From assembly GCA_028583405.1 (NCBI GenBank), contig CM053252.1, positions 38,041,240 through 38,105,239 of the forward strand: DNA of 64,000 nt, written 5' to 3'. Source of the stretch: Pogonophryne albipinna (lineage: Eukaryota; Chordata; Actinopteri; Perciformes; Artedidraconidae). The notes under the pieces were generated by a model. That model was not told where the DNA came from and did no database searches. It saw only the letters and a list, made by a program, of their open reading frames with translations. Shown piece by piece: positions 35,425-48,321 of this stretch. The translations under genes and the position numbers were made by a program. Position 1 is the stretch's first letter. The number at the start of each line of letters is the position of its first letter.

Positions 35425-36096
35425 ATGGAGCGGCAGCTGGAGCTCGCTGCCCTCGGCGTGGCATTCACCGGGTGGCTGTGTGCCATCCTGACCCGCTGCC
35501 TGGCCCTGTGGACGGTGAGCGGCACCATGGACAACACCACGGCCACGCTGCCAGCCTACTGGGACGGGGTGTGGCTGGAATGGGATCACTGGGACCTGGC
35601 CCACGATGGAAGCCTGCACTGCTCCTTCTACCAGTCTCTCATGTCTCTCTCAGGAAGCTTCCGCATGTGGAGAGCCCTCATCATGGCGGCTGTCGGTGCC
35701 GGGGCTTTTGCTGTGGTGATAGGGGGGGTGGGGGCGGTGTGGTTCCCCCTGAGGGGACAGGTCAAAGTGTTTTCTGGAGCGCTCTTTGTTTTGTCTGGGA
35801 TCCTGCTGCTGGTTCCCATTGCATGGACGTGCCATCACACCAGTCAGCCACTGGAGGGGGCCGCCCTGCTGAGGAGAGCCTGGGGGCCTGCGCTCTACCT
35901 CGGGTGGATCTCCTTTGCTCTGATGCTGGCGGGGGGTGTGTTTCTCACCACCAGGTGCCCCACAGGGAGTCCGGTGCAGCTGCCTGCAGGGGGCGGACCC
36001 TCCAGTCCAGAGGAGGAGGCCGCCCACCCGCTGAGCCGCATCCACAGGACTGCGTTCACTCAGAGCCAGTATGAGCGCCAAGCAGGGCCCGTTTGA
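35425..36096 (+). CDS. Divergent claudin, array member 7, first loop cysteine missing
   Basis: A 223-residue four-pass protein of claudin layout. The ATG at 35425 has a good context (gcagtcATGG). TM1 (about 9-26), W29, and the loop 1 signature W46-x-G48-V-W50 are present, but the expected first cysteine is W53 (WLEW in place of WMNC). The second cysteine, C66, is kept and is 12 residues further on, against 9 in the neighbours. N38-T-T is a possible glycosylation site. The usual LQAAR before TM2 reads FRMWR. TM2 (about 84-105), TM3 (about 115-134) and TM4 (about 156-176) follow; loop 2 lacks FYNPL. The tail is rich in Pro/Glu and ends AGPV. The frame is intact, so I treat it as a gene, probably of changed function. 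Confidence 0.85.
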   Translation: MERQLELAALGVAFTGWLCAILTRCLALWTVSGTMDNTTATLPAYWDGVWLEWDHWDLAHDGSLHCSFYQSLMSLSGSFRMWRALIMAAVGAGAFAVVIGGVGAVWFPLRGQVKVFSGALFVLSGILLLVPIAWTCHHTSQPLEGAALLRRAWGPALYLGWISFALMLAGGVFLTTRCPTGSPVQLPAGGGPSSPEEEAAHPLSRIHRTAFTQSQYERQAGPV

Positions 36097-36590
36097 GGGG
36101 ACTGGATATAACTGGAAAACCATCAACATGTGAAGTGACTGGGGGGGACGGGGGACGGGACATGTTGTGTCATGTTTTATTGTTAGTGTTTTTAATTTGC
36201 ATCCTGTTTTGTATTTCTATTGAAGCTAGCACTGTGTAGCTATATTTAATAATGCCATTACTAATACCAAACTGACATCAAGACATACAGCCCTCTGATC
36301 ACTAATAATGTCTTAAATGTGAGTGAATATTGATACTAAAACTAAAGACATATTGCACTACATCAGCTGGTTTCAGTGGCAAACATGTTTACACCCGAGA
36401 TGAATTCTTCTGCACAAAAGGACACTGGAATAAAGCTTTGCACGTGACTCAGACATCTTTGTTTACAGGAGTTCTTCTAATGTCATGCTTTACAGTGATT
36501 GTAACTCATGCCACAGAACACTTAAGGATCAAATGGGGTGAGCCAATTTAAACACAACATAGATGTCTATTTTGAGTATTTGTATTTTAA

Positions 36591-36596
36591 AATAAA
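36591..36596 (+). terminator. Poly(A) signal AATAAA, claudin 7
   Basis: AATAAA about 495 nt after the stop. Confidence 0.5.
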
Positions 36597-37107
36597 AAGA
36601 CAGAACCTGACCAATTGTCTTTGCACATTTTTGCTTTTTAATGACTGATGACACAATTGCCGTTTTGTTTTATCGGGGAAGCTACATTTCTGATTCTGTT
36701 CTCTGAACTAAGTTAACTTGACTTCAAATGCTCATATCGACTCGAGTATCAAAAAGAATGAAACTTTTATTTGCTTTCATATTTCTGCAGTTATACCATT
36801 CTAAGTCGTGTTTAGAATTACTTCGTGGGAAAAATACACATTTAAATGTGTCAAAATACTCCTTTTAAGCTATATTTACAAAAAAAGTACGGTAGCCTTT
36901 TAGGAACACTGCATATAAATCAGAATACAATATTCAAGATAATACCTGTAGGGTTTTATATTGTGTAGCTCTTCTTCATAAGGAGTACAACTCTTATTTT
37001 CTGTCCTTTTTTGCAACATTCTGATTTCAATTAATTTGAAAATGAACTGTGTGTGTAGGAGGAAACTCACCATCTAAACACAACGAAGAAGATGTCAAGT
37101 TAATATA
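36597..37107. other. Intergenic between claudin 7 and sbds 3' ends
   Basis: AT-rich, nothing recognised. The two genes are convergent here. Confidence 0.5.
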
Positions 37108-37113
37108 TTTATT
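37108..37113 (-). terminator. Candidate poly(A) signal of sbds
   Basis: tttatt on the plus strand, which is AATAAA on the minus strand, about 400 nt after the sbds stop. Confidence 0.4.
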
Positions 37114-37511
37114 TGTTTCAGAGAAAGATCATTCATTATGACAAAATATACGTTTTTGGGTTAAGGTAATTATCCATAAAACTGGGATATAGAGCGCGAC
37201 TATATGGCACACAGTCTGACAGTTGTGTTTGTGAAGCTGAATAAATAAGTCACTGCAGGCCAGAGCTTTTACTTTTTCAGTAAAATGTAACACAAATTCA
37301 TTTCAAATTAATTTTCAAAATACATTCCACCGAGCACGCACATCTGGCAAAAACCTTTCCTTCAGTTAAACACATCTGTTTAAACACTCTGGAACAGGAT
37401 TGGCTGAACTTTGCAAGAGTCTCCTCAAAAATATAGCCCCTCAGAGAGATGCAGTCTGTGAGGGGGGGTGAAGCGTGTCAGTGTGGATGACAGTCATGAT
37501 GGGGGGGGTTC

Positions 37512-39636
37512 CTAGAACTTCTCCTCTCCCTCCTCCACATCCTTCAGATTGAGGACCTCCAGAGACCCCCGGCCTTTAGTCTCACAGCGGATCAGCTCGT
37601 CAATCTCCCTGAAGCAGCCGGGGTCCACCAGAACCACCTGGGGAATAACATTTGTATTATTAAACTTATGTATTTATTATTCATATTTGCTGCTAGGATT
37701 CAAGGCAAACAGTGAGGTGACTTTCTTTGTCTAGTTTTATTTACATAAAAAAACCTGTTTTCTTTTGTAAAAACTAAACCTGATAAAGTCAATGAAAAAT
37801 ACCTAGAAACAAAATACAAAAACAATAGACACTGTTTGCAAACAGGAGGCAGTTTAAGTTATTAAACCCTCCAACAGGAAGTCAGCATCAGCCCGATTAA
37901 CCTGCCCTATCTGACCATGTGCAACGCTATTTGTGTCCCTCATGAAACACAATGTGAACAAATAGATCCATGCAAACATTGAATAGTAAACTGTGTCAAT
38001 AACACAGCATACGTGATTGTAAAGTTTTGTATATTTACACCCTCCACCTTAAAGAAGGGGCCTCACCCAGCTGAGAGAGACACTACAGACTGGTGTGTAA
38101 GAGTGCGTTTGGAATTGGGACTAATAGTGTGTACCAGTATTTATCTAATGTCCCCCTCACCATCTCCAGCTCCTCGTCGAAGTCCTCGCTCTCCACCACC
38201 TGCAGCAGTGGCTTCAGCTTCTCCTTCAGCCTCTTGGCCTCCTTGGCTGGCAGCACCAGGCGCAGCCTCATGTGGGCCCTCTGGATCTCCATGGACTCCT
38301 TCAGCTGCCGGATCACTTCCAGAGCCTGGGAACAGCCGGGTCAGTTAGTTAAAAATTCCACCATGATTGTTTTAATATATCTCTCAGTGATAATGCAGCA
38401 AAAATGATCAATCCCGCCTGTATCACACTATCCTATTCCCAGTACAAATATGTCAATACACTAGTACGGCTTAATTTTCTCTGCACACAGAAGACAGCAG
38501 ATGTTGAAATAAGATTTAGCTGCAGAGGAAATGCCGGTTTGCTCCACTTGGGGTGAGCAAAAATCAATATCTTTTTTATGACGCCTGTGAAATAAATGAA
38601 AAGAATCCCCCTCCAGATGTGGAAATATATGATTCCAACTGTTTTTGTGTCTTTGTTGGCTCCAGGAAAAAGCTGTCGGTGTAGATTCATCTTTTGAAAT
38701 CCATCCAACATCATTTGTTCTGGTCAAAGCAGTGACAAGCCAACACATACATTTAGCATTTGACATTTCAATTGCAATAAGAGTACGTTTATACATATGT
38801 CTTTGAAAGGTCTACATACTGATATGGTAATACATCAAACTAACAGATCAAATCAATTGTATGCAGCTGAAATACATTCCACTTATTTGTGAAGGGACAC
38901 TAATGCCTCTCCTCACCTGCTGCTTGGTGCTCTTGTTGGCCTTCACAGAGTAGTGGATGTCCTTCATCGCCCGCTCGATGAGGCTGACTGTGTACGGCCT
39001 CTTTGTCTCGGGGTTCACACACTTCTCTGCCACGATAGACGCAATGTCCCTGAACATGGTCTCCAGCTGAGAGTGCCTCTCCTTGTCTGACACCTGGAGC
39101 TCTCCTTTGGTCAGGATCTGTCCCACAGAAAAGGAAAGGAAACAGAAGATGAGGTTTAGGGAACACTTCACAGCTAATGATGATGAATAAGAGGATGGCA
39201 GGAAGTTAGTACTGACCTCTTTACAGATTTCCGTCTGATCATCTGTCCCAAAAGACTTTGTCAAGTCATCCTTCTTAGCCACCTGACCCTTGGACACATT
39301 AACGAACACTGAGTGTGTCTGCAAAACCTCATCCAGGTCTTTCTCTCTGGAAGAAAGTCAAATAAAATGGACATTCAGAGTTGGATAACACAGAATGACA
39401 GGCATCAAACTCATATTTATGAAGAAAAACTGCTTGATTTTATGATACAAAAGACATGTTTCGTCAAATCCTTTAAATATTTTGGGTTTTCATATAAATG
39501 TTACTCACGCTCCTGCTCTCCAGCTTATCACTGAATTCTTGTAGCACGCGATTTCAAAGCGCTTCCCGCCTTTCTTTATCCTCACCACCGCCACATTAGT
39601 CAGCCGTATTTGATTTGTTGGCGTGAATATAGACAT
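37512..39636 (-). CDS. sbds: SBDS ribosome maturation factor, 5 exons, complete
   Basis: SBDS works with the GTPase EFL1 to release eIF6 from new 60S subunits in the cytoplasm. Coding exons on the minus strand: 39509-39636, 39217-39346, 38917-39117, 38161-38325 and 37512-37637, total 750 nt, 249 residues plus stop. Every intron is GT-AG and the phases fit; the third and fourth exons are 201 and 165 nt, as in human SBDS. The N-terminal domain starts [18 protein letters not shown], includes FEIACYKN and [16 protein letters not shown], and then [12 protein letters not shown]. The middle domain has [21 protein letters not shown] and [11 protein letters not shown]. The last domain has RAHMRLR, VVESED and [13 protein letters not shown]. 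The product is about as long as the human 250 residues. No lesion is seen. Confidence 0.98.
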
Positions 39637-39754
39637 GTTTAAGTTAAATGAGACAGACCGCTCTGTCTGAAGCTGCTGTTGACAAAAACAAGTAGTGCTG
39701 CGACGGCAATGCGCTCCAAACGTGCGTTTCCAATAAGTGTCCGCTGTGAAACAA

Positions 39755-39762
39755 TGACGTCA
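39755..39762. promoter_or_regulatory. CRE palindrome TGACGTCA in the sbds promoter
   Basis: Perfect CREB/ATF site about 120 bp upstream of the sbds start codon. ETS-like CGGAAGT words lie at about 39973 and, reversed, at about 40875. This fits a housekeeping promoter between two divergent genes. Confidence 0.45.
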
Positions 39763-41119
39763 AACAACAGTTCCGCTTTGCCTCTTCGGTCGATTTAAAC
39801 TCAGTTAGTGGATTATGTTAGTTTTAAAAATAAAGGAATTAAATGAAATATTAAAGAAATTATATAAATCAATATATACGTTCAAAAAAACATGTTGGTT
39901 TGAAGAGGCAACGTGTTATTGTGACTACGCAGGTAAGTCTATTAAAAACGTTTTATTTCGAAAGTGTTAAACGGAAGTGTTTCTATCTTATTGTGTAGAC
40001 GCCTTAACTAGTGGAATGCATTTCCACACTCTGACCACCAGAGGGAAAGGGCTGCTTCTGATTATCTATGAATTTGGAGTTGTAATCTCTACCTTTGTAC
40101 ACTACAGCGAGTCCAAAAGTAATCCTTTTAGAAATCAAATGAAGTGTCATTCTTTTAAAATGTTGAAGGTTTTTGAAAGTTCATTATGTAACACGATTAA
40201 AGCTAGGTTTTGAGTCCGACCCTTTGGATTTGTGAATATGATCGTATTTGCCAATAATAATTAGAAGCTGAATAATATAGTTCATATTGTTATCAATTCC
40301 ATAAATACAGAAATACAACATCACATCAAATAAACGAATATATAAATGAATACCCAATTTACAATTTATATAGTTTTAATATCTGTCCAAAAATACCATT
40401 GAATAATCACAGTGAAAAGAAAGATGACATAGGCTATTGTTTCTCTATCCGAAATGACATAACGAATATCAATATCAATAATAATAATATTAAGGTTATA
40501 TATTTCCATTACCTCTTAAGCGGGGTAAATTCTTTACAACATCTTAAAATATACTTATTTTACTTTATTATTAATACAATATTTATTTCAAATACAACAG
40601 AATTTGTTCCCACTGTAAATAGATCATTATTGAAGACCAAAATAACTTTGCAGCAGGAGCTGTAACACAGTCCAAAGACCAAAGCATTTCTTATGTGTCC
40701 GTTTCTACATTTATTCAGACAGGCGGCTGTGGTGACTATATTGATGCCAGATTCAAATGTTGACGAGTGTATTGAAATATACGAGTCTCTACTGCCCTCC
40801 AGTGGCCATGGTGAGAAGCTGCATCAATAAAATAGTCAAAAAGAATCAATACTGAGGGGATTTTTATCTGTACACTTCCGGTCATTACTTTCAAAATTAA
40901 ATGACCAAACTGAAGCAAGCCGAAACAAATGGACTGTGAGATGGGTGTTTAATAGTTAAAATAGCAAAATAAACAAAACCCTCTCCTTGCTTGAAACGGG
41001 AGTTTTCAATGCGAGAAATAGATAGAATTTTTGACACAATATCCCCTTTCTGAATGTCGCGGACCGCCTTTAGCGTCACAACAAAACACAGAACTACACT
41101 TCCCGGCATTCCACAAAAC
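39763..41119. other. Region between sbds and the probable tyw1
   Basis: AT-rich, no coding exon supported. It separates two divergent genes and probably holds both promoters. Confidence 0.45.
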
Positions 41120-41149
41120 ATGGCTGCACACAACATCAACTGCAAATGA
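41120..41149 (+). promoter_or_regulatory. Short uORF upstream of the tyw1 start
   Basis: ATG GCT ... AAA TGA encodes 9 residues and ends 53 nt before the predicted tyw1 ATG. Its start context is better than that of the main ATG. Whether it lies in the transcript is unknown. Confidence 0.3.
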
Positions 41150-41202
41150 CTTTCGATTTGAACACACAATTAACAGCGACGCTGAGTGTCTTCAGAGTTA
41201 TT

Positions 41203-41670
41203 ATGCTCTGCATAAGTAGTGTGTCTGCATTGGAAACTGAAGGTACGTTAATTAAACGGATTTAGCGGAACAGGAAACGAGTTTAGCATCATGTTTCTGC
41301 TAGTGTTTGTACTATTGTTAACTAGCATGTTTGCTAGCCACCCGCCTTTATTCAAGGCAGGTGAACTAAGGTTACAAGATACATTATGTTAAGTCCTGTT
41401 GCTGCTTTGAAGCCACTGTTGCTGCTTTGAAGCCACTGTTGCTCAATGAATGTGTACACTTAGAGAAACTTGTTAACCTTTATTATTCATATTATTTATC
41501 TAAAAAAACAAGAAGACCAAACTTGATGTATTTCCCCCCCAGGCTCACAGAATGCTCTCAGTCCCGGTGAGAGCTATCTTTTGTCGGTATGGCACCACCG
41601 GCTGTACCTGTACTCCGCCGCTGCTCTCCTCTTCGGGGTCTGGTTCCTCCTGAAGGTGGCTCTGAACAAG
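41203..41670 (+). CDS. tyw1: Probable tyw1, first two coding exons only
   Basis: TYW1 makes the tricyclic core of wybutosine on tRNA-Phe using radical SAM and flavodoxin domains. Seen here: exon 41203-41242 (donor gtacgt) joins in frame to 41543-41670 (acceptor ccccccag, donor gtaagg), giving 56 residues. They end in a membrane-type segment, SVWHHRLYLYSAAALLFGVW, then LLKVALNK. This resembles the N-terminus of vertebrate TYW1 (a W..R.Y.Y...W pattern in a hydrophobic segment). The head-to-head position next to SBDS is the same as in human, which is the main support. The flavodoxin and radical SAM exons are not found in the remaining 22 kb, so the gene either has a very long repeat-filled intron or is cut. 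The start ATG context is weak. Confidence 0.6.
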
Positions 41671-41785
41671 GTAAGGTGCTACTGCTCACATCCCTGTGTG
41701 CTCCTGTTTGCATTGATGAACAGTTTAGTCAGTGGTTGCTGGTACTCAGTTCAAGATTCAAGGTATTTTATTGTATACAGTTTAA

Positions 41786-42068
41786 CCAGAGGTGGGAGAA
41801 GTACTCTGATCTTGTATTAAGTAGATTAGAAGTACCAGAGTGTAGGAATACTGTTTCAATTAAAAGTCCTGCATTAATTAATTAATTAATTAATTAAATG
41901 TTACTCAAGTAAAAGTCAAAAAGTATAAATATCAAAATATACTTAAAGTACCAAAAGTATAAGTAGTCATTGTGCAGATTTACAGACATTTCAGAATAAT
42001 ATATATGATATGTTTTATAATTATTGATCAGTAAAGCAGCTAGTTTGAATGACTTTGTATACTGCTGC
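41786..42068 (-). repeat. Truncated copy of the actcaagta repeat family
   Basis: Starts cagaggtgggagaagtact and runs through attaattaatt and ttactcaagtaaaagtc words, in reverse orientation to the copy at 15302. It stops near 42068 at a different repeat. Confidence 0.6.
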
Positions 42069-42795
42069 AGGGACGTGCACAGACATTTTGGCGGGCGGGA
42101 GCTCAAGTGAGAAAAAGGGCACTTCCCATAATCATTTATCATTTAAAACAAAAAGTTAAATAGTATAGTTGCATATCTCTGACTTACTGACCAATTTATT
42201 TTAATACCCTCACACTCAAGTAATTGTTTAATACTCAACAGAATTCTACAAAAATAATCAGCTATCACAGAGACAATAGCCGCTTTCACACCAAGTACTT
42301 TGCCGTACTTAGTTTCCAGCACTTAGTTCCCAGCACTTAGCCGATCGAGTTCACACCGGAATAAGTTCCCTGAGGGAAGATTATGCAAATGAAGCCACTG
42401 ACGTCACTTCTTCTTCTGCTTTGGGTTTACTGGCCGGTAGGGCTGCAACAAACGACTACTTTGATAATCGATTAATCTATCGATTAATGAAACGATTAAT
42501 CGACTATTCGGACTATTATGCCTTGCACAATTTCTCAAACGCTCTTATTTAGCCATCAACTTTTTGATTTAGCTTGAGGTTGTTTTAGGCATGTGGACAC
42601 TAACAATGAAGACAATAAAGATGAATACTTGATTCAAAAATACATATATTATTATTAAATTAACACATTTTGAACAAAATTAACATTGCTTTTTATTTAA
42701 ATTAAATAAATAATATTTCACATCAAAAGAACAGTGTTTTAACAAATCGTAATAAATAATGTGATGACAGAACTGTAAACAGAATAGCTGAAACT
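42069..42795. other. Patchwork of old repeats
   Basis: Includes a segment with ttcacacc words around 42285-42370 and an agggctgcaacaaacgactac segment with attaatcgatt words at 42443-42515. These look like fragments of dispersed fish repeats. No gene is seen. Confidence 0.4.
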
Positions 42796-42799
42796 TTAA

Positions 42800-43800
42800 A
42801 GGTGACCTATCATGCTATATTTGAGCAATATATTGTAGGGCCATACCTATATAAAGTATATAAATATAGTTTTTTTTTTCAAAATACCAAACAGATCCTG
42901 CATTTGAGCCATGCCTCATTTCGCTCTATATGCTCTTTCCAGCCCTGTTTTTGCAGGGGGCTGATTCTGTGAGCTGCAGCTAACCACGCCCCCCTGCAGG
43001 AGAGGGGAGCATGCTCTGAGATCAGCTGCTAGGCTGCAGCGGGGAGAAGAGGGGGACAAAAAGATCTCCGTACTCCGTGTTTTATTCTTATATATGATTA
43101 TATAGTCATTATTCATTTGTTTTAAAGCTCAATAAATAACAAAGAAGACCTTTTGACCGGCACTTTTCTAATTTTGTCCGGAAGATTTAAACTTTAACGT
43201 TGACCGGCAAAAAAAACTCGAACTGAAACTCTGCCGCACGGTCCCCTCGTTCCTTGGAAGAGGTGAAGAGGTGGGTGTTTGTCATCTGCTGGTGGACTAA
43301 CCGGAGAGAATTACAGCGCTTGCCTCGACGGGAAGGGATTGCAATGAATAACAGCAGCAGGAGCAAACGCTTGCCTCGGGGAGGGAGAAAAAGAGCCACA
43401 GCGGAGAATAAACAGAAGGGCAACCATGGCAACCATGCGCGGGAAGTCTTCTTCGCTGCTTTTGTGGCAGACTACAGCGCCACTTACAGGCCTTGCATAT
43501 GTACTACAGCGTCTCCAGCGCTTTCGAGCGGCAATGGCCGGCGGTTGCCCAACCTCTCATTCCCCTGATAGGTGGAGAGTTGGCCGTATAGGCGGAGCAC
43601 ATCTTCTGTGACGTAGAAAATAATTCAAATCTGGATCAGTCTGTATCAGATCCGTTACAGACCCGTTTTTAGAGATTTGGGTATGGAGGAAAAGAGAGAG
43701 GGTTGTGTTTTCTGACACTTGGTGAGTTCCGTGGAACACCAGGGACACATATTCATGTATAAAAGACGTACAAAAGTGCATTTTGCATGATCGGTCCCCT
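42800..43800. mobile_element. 1.0-kb TTAA-type MITE
   Basis: The left end aggtgacctatcatgc and right end (reversed) aggggaccgatcatgc are inverted repeats with two mismatches. The left flank is TTAA (42796-42799) and the right flank TTAG (43801-43804), a slightly decayed target site. The interior has a 104-codon open frame (43254-43568) without a recognisable domain, which I do not call. Confidence 0.7.
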
Positions 43801-43895
43801 TTAGGACCGAATAATGACTTCATATTACATACCAAGGTTCATGTGATGTGTACAAATACAAATTGAGCATTCAAACTTTTTTTTTCAACCAACAA

Positions 43896-43901
43896 TTTAT
43901 T
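43896..43901 (-). terminator. Candidate poly(A) signal of the two-exon gene
   Basis: tttatt on the plus strand, AATAAA on the minus strand, about 125 nt past the stop at 44025. Confidence 0.35.
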
Positions 43902-44024
43902 ATAAATATGTTTTTTTTCAACCAACTATTTATATAAATATAAGAAACTGGAAAATCTTACTATTTACAATATTGAACATCAGAACTTTCAACCAACTAT
44001 TCATTATAAATGTCAAGACATGTG

Positions 44025-46275
<2,251 letters not shown>

Positions 46276-46719
46276 TTTCGCTTTCTCTCTTTCTCCTCAC
46301 AGACGTAAACTGATGGGAGACACGTGGTTTATGTTCTTTTTTACTTGGTGGGTAGGTCCTTAGTGATTTCTTGATGTCCATTGGTCATTTCAGACCATCA
46401 TGGCTGCCGGCCGAAATTTCCTTGACGGACACACAAATCCACCAATCCCACACAGTGTAAAGTCAAGCTGCTTTGAGCGGCCATATTGGCTGCTGTGCCC
46501 TGATTACAGTCTCACAGGAGGTACCGCTGGAAAGCTACCCTTCCAGCGATTCCGCGGATATCTGAATCATATTTCTACTCCTTATAATCGAAAATATATG
46601 ATTAATTACGTAAATTATGCGCACCTGCACATTGGAAATCATCAATCTATGCGCTAATTCAACCTTTTAGCCAGAAATTCCAGGAGACAAAAACAAATAC
46701 ATGGCCACTGAAAACAACA
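46276..46719. other. Upstream flank of the two-exon gene
   Basis: GC-rich near 46380-46560. No gene is recognised. It probably contains the promoter of the minus-strand gene. Confidence 0.35.
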
Positions 46720-47227
46720 TAAAGTTTTTATTTTATTTATTTTTTATGATTTATTTGAGATTTTGAGCACAACAGACATACAATACACCTCCTACATGGA
46801 GTGAGAGTGATACACAGTTGAATACTGTGGAACAAGGTATCAACAAAGAGACAGTTTACCCCCAACTACCACCCCCTCCCTCCCTCCCTCCCTCCCTCCC
46901 TTCCTCCCTTACAGACAAGCATCAATGAAATAGGATGCAATGGATTTTGAAACAGGTAATAATGGTAATGAAAGACCAATATTGGCCATACATGCCATAA
47001 CATACACATTTACATATGCATTCAAATCATACACGCTTCTATACATGTATACATGTTCCAAAGACACAAACAGAATAATAACAAAACACTAACAGCACAC
47101 AGAAAGAGAAAAAAAAAAAAACAAAAAAAAAAACACCTGCTACTGTACTACAAGCTGAAGCTCATTGGGGGGGGGGGGGCATAACCAGGTTGTCTAGATG
47201 TCGGGGTCAACATCTATTTGGAGAGAT

Positions 47228-48321
47228 TAGGGGTGTAACGGTTCACAGAAGTCACGGTTCGGTTCATACCTCGGTTTGGGGGTCACGGTTCGGTACGGGT
47301 TCGGTACAACAAGGAAAAGCAAAAAAAAGTCCCAAATACATAATTTTTTTTGCTGTTATTTATTTTTAACAGTAGTGCAAGTTTTGGTACTCTAACATTT
47401 GGAATCATTAACTGAATTACACAGTTAAAAACAAACTACAAACAGTAACACACTCAGATGGCCATATTATTTATAATGGCTGATGTCAAACAAAAAGGTT
47501 AAATAAGCTGAACAACTAAAAAGAATGTCTTGAAAATATTAAAATAAATAATAAGAAAGTGTTTCAATCACAATCAATAAAAGGCAAAACAGAACTGTAT
47601 AACATCTCCTGATGTCAAAATATAAAATAAATACAATGATAAATATAAAAACAAAATAAAATCTGTACCTTTAGGAGCAATGTCTAACGTGTAATTAACT
47701 TGTGAGTGTGTGAGGCCATTATGCCTAAATAAAGGTACTCAAGCTTTATTCTATTTTCAAGTTGTTCTTCAAAAAGATGAGTTTGTCTACGTTGTCAGTA
47801 GTGAGGGCAGATCTGTTGGCGGTAACTATGTCACCTGCCGTCGAGAAAACCCTCTCGCTGGGGACTGACTCGGATGTGATTGAGCATGTTTGACGTGTTA
47901 CCACTAGCATACCGCACCGCTGTCGAACAACGCCGACACACCGTCCTCGTCCGATCCACAACTCGCACCCCATCATTGTTGTAGTCCACAGGGAACCCGA
48001 AATGTTCCCACACACCTGATTTAAAAGAAGCAGGTGGGTCTTCTAGCTCCTGTGTGTTGTGTGAACTCGCCATAGCTAACTTTTCTTCTTCATGTATTGT
48101 GTTCGTTTTGTTGTGTTTTGTTCTTCATTTGTTATTTACGGGCGGCTGGCTTTTAGGCGCAATACCGCCCCCTGGATTATATATAGTGTAATACTGCCCT
48201 GAGTGACAGACTTTTTTCCCACTCGTAAAAAAAGGTGTATTCGCCGTGTGACTGCGTGTGCCGAACCGTGACGTCCGAACCGTGACGGTACGGGACGAAT
48301 ACGGATACCGTTACACCCCTA
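47228..48321 (-). mobile_element. Internally deleted hAT nested in the LINE
   Basis: TIRs taggggtgtaacggt at both ends, with a perfect 8-bp target duplication GGAGAGAT (47220-47227 and 48322-48329). The ORF2 codons on each side join without loss when the insertion is ignored, so the LINE is older. Only the two ends of the transposase gene remain. Subterminal tcacggttcgg words repeat on both sides and are probable transposase binding sites. Confidence 0.95.
47746..48073 (-). pseudogene. hAT transposase remnant: BED finger joined to hAT C-terminus
   Basis: From 48073 the frame starts MASSHNTQELEDPPASFKSG, followed by a BED-type zinc finger (VWEHFGF, C-x2-C in VCRRCS, NTSNMLNHI). Overlapping in another frame is the hAT dimerisation end (SVPSERVFSTAGDIVTANRS, VDKLIFLKNNL) with stop at 47746. 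The catalytic core is deleted, so it is non-autonomous. Confidence 0.88.

Noticed and set aside
43254..43568. 104-codon frame inside the 1.0-kb MITE
   Set aside because: No domain; located within an inverted-repeat element that is GC-rich in the middle.
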